A stretch of DNA of 64,000 bases. Origin: Metamycoplasma auris 15026 (GTDB lineage: Bacteria > Bacillota_I > Bacilli_A > Mycoplasmatales > Metamycoplasmataceae). Each line of letters opens with the position of its first letter. The first letter of the stretch is position 1. A model generated the notes under the pieces. It searched no databases. It was given only the letters and a program-made list of their open reading frames with translations, and was not told the DNA's origin. Made by a program: the position numbers and the translations under genes. Shown piece after piece: positions 57,803 through 64,000 of this stretch. The stretch covers positions 124,001-188,000 of the forward strand of contig NZ_AORI01000011.1 in NCBI RefSeq assembly GCF_000367765.1, in the 5' to 3' direction.

Positions 57803-59263
57803 TTAATTTCTTTCAAGATACTGCATATTGGTTTTTTTTGTTATCTTAGATAAGCTCACAATTAAATTAATAACTGTTGCAAGAATAAAAATAAGAATAA
57901 TTGAAGTTGTAGCAATAATAAAGATTTGTTCTAAAGATAAATTTGAATTTATTAAATAGAAGCTTTCGTTATGATTTGCAACTAAAATCGAATTTAGTCC
58001 ACTAATTAATAAACTTAAGCTTAACATTATAATAATAGCTTCTAAAAGAATTGAAACATAATAAGATAAAGCAGCAACTTTTAATCTATAAGTAATTAGA
58101 ATAATAAAGCTAGCAAAAGCTGCAATTAAAAGTGTGATATTTAGACTTAGTTTGTTTTTGGTTAAAAAACTAATAGAGCTAACAATAACTCAGATTAAAA
58201 AGATACTAAATGAAAAAATAAGATTATTAAATAAAAGACCTTTAATCTTAAGTTTCTTTACAAAACTAATTAATAAATATGCAACTAGAATTAAAAGAAT
58301 AAAGAAAATTCCAATTAAATATAAATAATCTTTTGGATTTTTATTACTCTTAAATAACTCAATTTCATTCTTATAAAATAAAGTTCTTATAAATCAAACA
58401 AATATAGTAAAGAAAAGAAAAATATATAGCAAAATCTTTTCTTTAACTACTGACATTTTTCCTTGTTTAGAAATTAATAAAATAATGTTTTCAATATTGA
58501 TTAAGAATACTAAAAGCACTAGTAAAGAAATAAAAAGGATCATTAAAAATAAATTCTTTATACTTCTTTGGTTAAATAGTTCAACAAAGAAATTATGCAC
58601 TTTATTATTATTTAAAAAATCATTTCTTTCAAGAGGTGTTTTTGAAAATACTCAAGCACTTAGAATACCTATAAATAAAAAAACAAAAGTAATTCTTGAA
58701 ACTATTGAAATAATCATTGAAACTTTATTTTTGTAATTAACTGGATCCGTTTTACTTTTTAGTTGAAACTTATAAATTAAATAAGCTATGTCAACTAAAA
58801 GAAGTGGTATTGAAATTAATGATAAATAATAATAATCAACAATATTCTTTTTAAAAAAAGTAAATAATAAAACTAAAGATGCCAATGAAAAAAGCAAATA
58901 AATAACAAATCAAACAATATATTTTTTAGTTGCTTCTCTTTGATTGATTAAGTTTGAAAAGTTGGCTATAAATGTATATAAAAAAATGCCCAAGAGTAGA
59001 AAAATTCGAAATAAAACTATGTAATTAATTTTTTCAAAAGCTGGGTTTGAAAAATCTAGAAATCAAGAGATACTTTTGCCATCAACTAATTTATTAGAAA
59101 AAAGTGTTAATGGGGCAAAGAATAAAATTAAAGCGCTAAAAATTACAAGAAAACTAATTAAAGTAATTTTTAAAACTAATAGCAGATTATTTCTTTTTTT
59201 ATTATTGAGCATTGATTCAAAATCATCATAAACTTTTTTATTATTAATAGCATTAGCTTGCAT
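57803..59263 (-). CDS. F1-like ATPase-associated polytopic membrane protein (MSC_0624 type)
   Basis: 486 residues joined across several TGA codons, with about 11-12 hydrophobic segments; the final ones are LSLEQIFIIATTSIILIFILATVINLIVSLS. No transporter signature is visible. As first gene of the five-gene cluster it matches the membrane component of the mollicute X0 sector, which has no similarity to F0 a, b or c subunits. AAAGGAG precedes the ATG. Confidence 0.65.
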
Positions 59264-59374
59264 AATATCTTAAAACTCCTTTCTATATTAGATTTTGTCT
59301 TTAATTTTTTAAAAAGTAATACATATTTAAAAGTTTCTATAATATACAAACTATTTTTGATTAATAATTAAAAA

Positions 59375-59398
59375 ATCTATATTTCTATAGTTATAGAT
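59375..59398. promoter_or_regulatory. Inverted repeat upstream of the F1-like cluster
   Basis: ATCTATA, 10 bases, TATAGAT. The half-sites are the same as those in the palindrome before the azoreductase gene (47678-47696) but with wider spacing. Confidence 0.3.
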
Positions 59399-59420
59399 AT
59401 AAGTAACGAATGAATAAGTA

Positions 59421-60302
59421 TTATCATTTTTTGGCAAACAATGTTAGTTTATCTTTAATGTTTTTATCAACATTTACAACAGTAACACATACAGCACCAA
59501 TACCAGTATGAATTGAGATATCAACTGGTAATTTTACTGAATAGATTGGTAAATTATTTTCAGTAATAACTTTAAATTTTGCAATTAAGCTTTCAAGTAA
59601 GTCTGATTCAGCATGCACAACAAAAAGAATTTTATCTTCAAGGTTTGCTTTGTTATCTTCATACATTTCAGACACAGTTTTTTCAAGTGATTTAGTAAAG
59701 ACTCTTCCAATACCTTCTTTTTCTAAAACACCAAAGTCATATTTAATTAGAGGAACTATTTTTAAAAGTTTCGCAATAACTGCAGCTGACTTTGATAGTC
59801 TTCCTCCTTTAACTAATGCATCATTAAATTGGGGAATTAAAATCAATCTTTCGTTGTTGATTTCAAAGTGTGCTATTGCTTCTTCAAAAGAAGCTCCAGC
59901 ATTAATTTTGTTTTCAAAAATTAGTAGGTCTCTTACAACTAAATAAGAAACTCTTTTGGATTCAACAACATAAACTTTTTTATTATCTTTAAATTGATTC
60001 ATTAAAAATGAAGTTTGTGAAGAAAGATGTGTGGAAATTGGATAAATAAGTACTAAGTCATAATCATCTATATATTTAGCTAATTCCATTTCTGCTATGG
60101 CAGGCGAAGTTGCAGATGTTTGCGCATTAACTTTTTTATTTTCTTGTCAAATTTTCTTAAAGTCTTCAACAAAAAATTCGCTTCCAATTTGGTATTTCTT
60201 GCCATCAATTTCACATTGTAAAGGAAGAAAACCTCATCCTAATTCATTTGCTTGTTTTTGTGTAAGCCCTGAGGATGAGTCTACAATTATTTTTATCTTC
60301 AT
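59421..60302 (-). CDS. DegV family fatty-acid-binding protein
   Basis: 293 residues. KIKIIVDSSSGLTQKQANELG is the DegV opening, followed by VNAQTSATSPA (fatty acid carboxylate site), YPISTHLSSQTSFL, VVESKRVSYLV and LVKGGRLSKSAAVIAKLLKIVPLI, all typical. DegV/FakB-like proteins hold fatty acids for phosphorylation by FakA. A TGA Trp precedes the TAA at 59421. GGAGAAATT precedes the ATG. Co-directional with tyrS, but about 100 bases apart. Confidence 0.9.
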
Positions 60303-60398
60303 AATTTCTCCTTGAATAAAAAAATACAAAAGAATTATACATTTATTTAAATTTTCATGCGTTTTTAATTAATTTAGGCCTTAATTTAAATAAAAAAA

Positions 60399-61643
60399 CT
60401 AATCTAAATCTTTATTTATTAGAATATAAAATTCTTTTTTGCCTTTCTTTAATAATGCATATTTAAAGTTATATTTTAAAAATTCAATAGGGTAGTTTTC
60501 ATCTTCAATAACTTTATTGTCCAAAGAAAATGATTTTTTAACAATAAATTCTCTTGATTCTCGATTGGATGCAGTGATATTATTTTCTTTTAGAAAATCA
60601 ATGAATTTAGTGCCTTTTTTTACTTCAATTGTTTTAATTGAAGAAGTTAACATTTTAATATCTTTGATGTTTAGTTCTTTATTACTTTTTGCAAATAAAA
60701 TATCTGTGATTTTTTTAGCTTGATTTAAAGCGTTTTTACCATGAATATTCTTAATCACTTCAGACGCTAAGGCTTTCTGGGCAATTCTTTTATTTTTTTC
60801 TAGATTATGTTGCTGCATAATTTTTGCAATTTCATCTAGAGAAAGAAATGTAAAAGCTTTTAAATATTCGTCAACTTTGAGATCAGATTGATTAAGTAGA
60901 AATTGATATAAAGCATAAGGAGAAGTCATTTGTTTGTTTAATCAAAGTGAACCTCCTCCTGTAGATTTACCAAATTTCTTACCATTTTCATCTGTAATAA
61001 GATTAATAGTTAGAGCCACAGCCTTAGCCTCTTCACCATAGATTTTTCTTATAAATTCAAGACCAGTAGTAATATTGCCTCATTGATCTGATCCACCAGC
61101 TTGAATTTGGACGTTGTATTTTTCAAACATACACTTGAAATCTCAACCTTGAATTAACTGATAACATAGCTCTGTAACACTTAGTCCATTTTGCAACCTT
61201 GTTGCAATACTTTCTTTTTCAAGTAAGTAATTAACATTGATTAATTTTCCAACTTCTGAAAAGAAATTAATAAGTGTCATATTCTTATAAAAATTTAGGT
61301 TATCAATTACATTTAAACCAAATTTTTCAAGTTGTTTTTTAATTGCTAACTTATTTTTATTTAGGGTTTTTAAATCAAGAAATTGTCTTTCAGCACTACG
61401 AAAACTTGGATCTCCTATCATTCCTGTAATGCCACCTAAAATTGCATAGACATTGTATCCTGCATTTTTAAAACGTAACAATGTTGCAATTTGCAAATAA
61501 TTGCCTAAATGAAGACTTTTAGCTGTCGGATCAAAACCAATATATACTGATGCATTAGAATCTAAAGATAGAAATTTTTTTTCGTTTGATATATTGTTTA
61601 AAATTTTTCTTTCTTTTAGTTCATTTAGAAATTCTTGTGACAT
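60399..61643 (-). CDS. tyrS: Tyrosyl-tRNA synthetase
   Basis: 414 residues joined across several TGA codons. YIGFDPTAKSLHLGNYLQ contains the HIGH-equivalent HLGN; the late FGKSTGGGSLW is the KMSKS-equivalent loop with the sequence KFGKS. GGITGMIGDPS and the tRNA-binding S4-like C-terminal domain (FLKENNITASNRESREFIVKKSFSLD) are present. Charges tRNA-Tyr. Confidence 0.96.
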
Positions 61644-61794
61644 AAATTAACCCCTTGGAAAAATAAGAAAATTATTTATTAAATTATATAAATAATTTAA
61701 ATAAATCAATTTAAATTGAAGCTATACAGACACGGCGTTTCAGATTATTTTTTTAACTTAAATAAATTTTATTTTTTAAAAAAACTAATATAAA

Positions 61795-61825
61795 AATAAA
61801 AAAGTTCGTTTCTTTTACGAACTTC
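61795..61825 (-). terminator. rplS operon terminator
   Basis: Stem AAGTTCGT/ACGAACTT; on the minus strand it is followed by TTTTTTATTTTT. Located 11 bases after the rplS stop. Confidence 0.75.
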
Positions 61826-61835
61826 TAGAAAGAAA

Positions 61836-62189
61836 TTATTTTCTTTTAATTTCTTTCAATCTTGCACTTTTACCTTTAAGGTCTCTCATGTAGTAAAGTT
61901 TAGCTCTTCTAACTTTATTTCTTCTAATTACTTCAATACTTGAAATTAAAGGAGAATTGATTTTGAAAATACGTTCAACACCTAAACCATAGGATTCTTT
62001 TCTTACAGTAATAGATTTGTTAATTCCTTCGCCATAAGAAGCAATAACTAAACCTTCAAAAACTTGAATTCTTTCTTTGTCACCTTCTTTAATTCTTACG
62101 TGAACTCTTACATTATACCCTTCTCTAATGTCAGGAATATCAGTTCTAATTTGTTCTTTTTCTACAAGTTCTAATAATTTACTTCTCAT
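61836..62189 (-). CDS. rplS: 50S ribosomal protein L19
   Basis: 117 residues. [33 protein letters not shown] and the [17 protein letters not shown] signature identify L19. I take the ATG at 62189, 10 bases after GAAAGGA, rather than an upstream TTG at 62207 that overlaps the ribosome binding site. The start lies 11 bases inside the trmD end. Confidence 0.96.
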   Translation of the reverse strand: MRSKLLELVEKEQIRTDIPDIREGYNVRVHVRIKEGDKERIQVFEGLVIASYGEGINKSITVRKESYGLGVERIFKINSPLISSIEVIRRNKVRRAKLYYMRDLKGKSARLKEIKRK

Positions 62190-62859
62190 CTTTTTTAATC
62201 CTTTCAATTATGTCTTTACGATTTTTTAAAGTCTTTAAATAAGCATGTTTCTCACGTCATTCTTGAATTAATTTATGATTTCCTGACAGCAATACTTCTG
62301 GTACAGCTAAACCTTTGTATATAGCTGGTTTTGTATATTGAGGATAATCTAGAAGGCCATCATTTTCAAAACTTTCATTTTGATGACTACCTTTACGCAG
62401 TACTCCTGGAACTAATCTTGAGATTGCTTCAGTAATTAGCATTGCAGGAATTTCACCACCTGTAAGAATAAAATCACCAACTGAAAGCTCTTCATCTACA
62501 AAAGCTAGCACTCTTTCATCAAAGCCTTCATAGTGCCCACAAACTAAAGTAATTTCTTGCTTTTTAGCTAACTCGTGCGCTTTTTTTTGGTTAAAAACAG
62601 CACCTTGCGGAGTTACTAGGATTTTATAGCTATTAGGAAGGCTTGCAAGTGCTAAATCAATTGGTTCCACTTGCAACAGCATTCCATCACCGCCCCCATA
62701 TACTGTATCATCAACTTTTTTATGTTTTTCTTTTGAAAATTCCCTAAAGTCAATGATATTAATTTCTAGATGCCCAAGTTTTATTGCTTTGGCAATCATA
62801 CTTGTGTTTTTAAAAGTCTCAAAATATTGAGGAAATAATGTGAGGATGTTTATTTTCAT
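62179..62859 (-). CDS. trmD: tRNA (guanine-N1)-methyltransferase TrmD
   Basis: 226 residues after reading through a TGA Trp at 62257. Makes m1G37. The SPOUT knot is evident: [57 protein letters not shown] and [22 protein letters not shown]. Located 9 bases after rpsP and overlapping rplS by 11 bases. rimM, usually between rpsP and trmD, is absent here. Confidence 0.97.
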
Positions 62860-62867
62860 AAGCTTAT

Positions 62868-63125
62868 TTATTTTTTACTTGCAATATATCTTGCATAGAA
62901 GTCATTTTTCTTTAGAAGAGTTCTAACAGTTTCTGTTGGTTTAGCTCCATTGTTTAGATATGAAGTAGCTAATTCTTCATTTAAAACCAATTGTTTTGTA
63001 TGTGGATCGTAGTGACCTAAAACATCAATGAATTTACCATCTCTAGGAGATCTTGCATCTGATGCAACAATTTTGTATGTTGCATGGAATTTTTTTCCTG
63101 TTCTTTTTAATCTTAATTTAACCAT
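62868..63125 (-). CDS. rpsP: 30S ribosomal protein S16
   Basis: 85 residues. [40 protein letters not shown] is the S16 signature and [14 protein letters not shown] follows. First gene of rpsP-trmD-rplS; AAGGATTAAT precedes the ATG. Confidence 0.97.
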   Translation of the reverse strand: MVKLRLKRTGKKFHATYKIVASDARSPRDGKFIDVLGHYDPHTKQLVLNEELATSYLNNGAKPTETVRTLLKKNDFYARYIASKK

Positions 63126-63162
63126 ATTAATCCTTATTTAAATAGTGTATAAAATTTACTTA

Positions 63163-63180
63163 ATTCTTAAATTTAAGAAT
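63163..63180. promoter_or_regulatory. 18-bp perfect palindrome upstream of rpsP
   Basis: ATTCTTAAATTTAAGAAT, about 40 bases before the rpsP start, within the likely promoter or leader. The surrounding 63126-63293 is otherwise featureless AT-rich DNA; a TTGACA is present on the minus strand near 63200. Confidence 0.4.
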
Positions 63181-63293
63181 AATTTTATCATAAAAATTCT
63201 GTCAAGTAAAAATACTTTACAATTTTTTAAAAATTGAAGATTTAAAAGTTTATTTTATGGATGATTATTGTTATAAATAAGTGTTTAATAAAA

Positions 63294-63329
63294 AGCAAAA
63301 ATTGACCAGCTAACCAGTCAATTTTTATT
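63294..63329. terminator. Terminator between the lipoprotein gene and rpsP
   Basis: Stem AAAAATTGAC/GTCAATTTTT with loop CAGCTAACCA; T runs on both strands. It most likely serves the minus-strand lipoprotein gene that ends at 63425. Confidence 0.7.
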
Positions 63330-63424
63330 ATTTAATGAAACTTTTAATAAGTGTATTTTAGAAAATTAAAAATACAAAATAAATATTTAAATATTTGAAC
63401 AGAAATTGGATTGGATTAGTATTT

Positions 63425-64000
63425 TTAGATTATTGGATATTTACCATCATCAATTAAATCAGAAAGTCCAAGATCCCCTACAGCCGGTTTTTCTTTTTTG
63501 TCCTTCTTTTCATTTTCTTTCTCTTTGTCTTCTTCTTTTTTACCATCCTTCATTGGTGTTGATGCTTCTGCTGCAGGTGCGTTTGATTTTTTAGCTTTTT
63601 CTACCTCAGTTTGTAGTTTCTTAAGAGCGCTCACAAAATCATCTTTTGTTTTTAGTTTATTTAATTCTTCATCTGCTTTTTTAACTAAAGCTTCTAAAAC
63701 TTCTTTAACTTCATTTTTTTCTTGTTTTTTTGCTTCAGATTTTACTTTAGTTATGAAATCTGCATAGTCTTTTTTTGCAGTTTCAAGTTCTTTTGTGTCA
63801 TTTTCTTCCTTGCCAGCTTGGTCACCTTGTGGTTGATTTTCAGTTGGGTTTGTTGAAGGAGCTGAACTTCCACCATCTTTTGGATCTTTAGTTTCAGGTT
63901 TCTTGGCTTCTTCTTTAGTTCCACCACAATTTGCTGCAACTAATGGTAATGATACTAAAGAAGTTACTGAACCTACTGCTAATAGTATTTTGTTTATTTT
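63425..64000 (-). CDS. Vsp/Vpma-like surface lipoprotein (start cut by window end)
   Basis: About 190 residues are present; the initial Met lies just beyond base 64000. The signal KINKILLAVGSVTSLVSLPLVAANC with GGTKEE after the Cys closely matches the conserved leader of M. bovis Vsp and M. agalactiae Vpma variable lipoproteins. The mature part has Pro/Gly/Ser spacer sequence, then Lys/Glu-rich helices (TAKKDYADFITKVKSEAKK, KKADEELNKLKTKDDFVSALKKLQ), an acidic-basic run of EDKEKENEKK type, and the end DLIDDGKYPII. No tandem repeat units are obvious in the part seen. Confidence 0.75.
   Translation of the reverse strand, partial: KINKILLAVGSVTSLVSLPLVAANCGGTKEEAKKPETKDPKDGGSSAPSTNPTENQPQGDQAGKEENDTKELETAKKDYADFITKVKSEAKKQEKNEVKEVLEALVKKADEELNKLKTKDDFVSALKKLQTEVEKAKKSNAPAAEASTPMKDGKKEEDKEKENEKKDKKEKPAVGDLGLSDLIDDGKYPII

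Overview
The window is AT-rich DNA from a wall-less mollicute. Long open frames become continuous only if TGA is read as tryptophan (genetic code 4), and TGG is also used. Prolipoproteins, Lgt, NADH oxidase and a pyruvate dehydrogenase operon fit a Mycoplasma of the hominis/synoviae type (Metamycoplasma or Mycoplasmopsis). The last gene resembles the Vsp/Vpma surface lipoproteins of M. bovis and M. agalactiae. I cannot name the species. Gene limits below were obtained by joining frames across TGA, so many proteins are longer than standard-code fragments.

Layout. 1-8021 (+): end of prmC, dnaJ, topA, an anchored hypothetical protein, cmk, der, gpsA and an HU-type protein. 8038-11527 (-): a compact nuclease cassette (RecU, a DUF2779/UU173-type protein with DEDDy exonuclease-like residues, and a YqaJ/lambda-exonuclease-like protein). 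11878-14876 (+): a histidine-rich lipoprotein and two Dpp-type permeases without an ATPase. 15171-16364: tuf behind a structured leader, then rmuC (-). 17891-28945 (+): lipoprotein, HAD phosphatase, an unknown protein, uvrA, lgt, trxB, a P68-like lipoprotein and a phosphohexomutase-like protein without catalytic residues. 29218-29984: rpsD (+) and the SRP RNA (-).

30098-33298 (-): an aquaporin-like protein and a lipoprotein with an intact M23 metallopeptidase site. 33702-42444 (+): an energy block of nox, lplA, pdhABCD and pta, which takes pyruvate to acetyl phosphate, supplies lipoate and recycles NADH. 42517-43563 (-): zinc alcohol dehydrogenase. 43797-46795 (+): an AIG2-like protein, uvrC and three tRNA genes. 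46909-47282 (-): a decayed membrane protein gene. 47723-53794 (+): azoreductase, rplK-rplA, eno, a DUF3196 protein and trigger factor.

53859-59263 (-): five genes matching in order and size the accessory, gamma-like and epsilon-like part of the mollicute F1-like X0 ATPase (MSC_0620 to MSC_0624), but with no alpha or beta gene here. 59421-63125 (-): degV, tyrS and rpsP-trmD-rplS. The window ends in a variable-lipoprotein-like gene cut by the edge.

The most unusual items are the F1-like cluster without catalytic subunits, the three-nuclease cassette, the M23 peptidase in a cell without peptidoglycan, the inactive-looking phosphohexomutase, and a set of five genes whose -10 boxes sit so close to the start codon that their mRNAs are probably leaderless.
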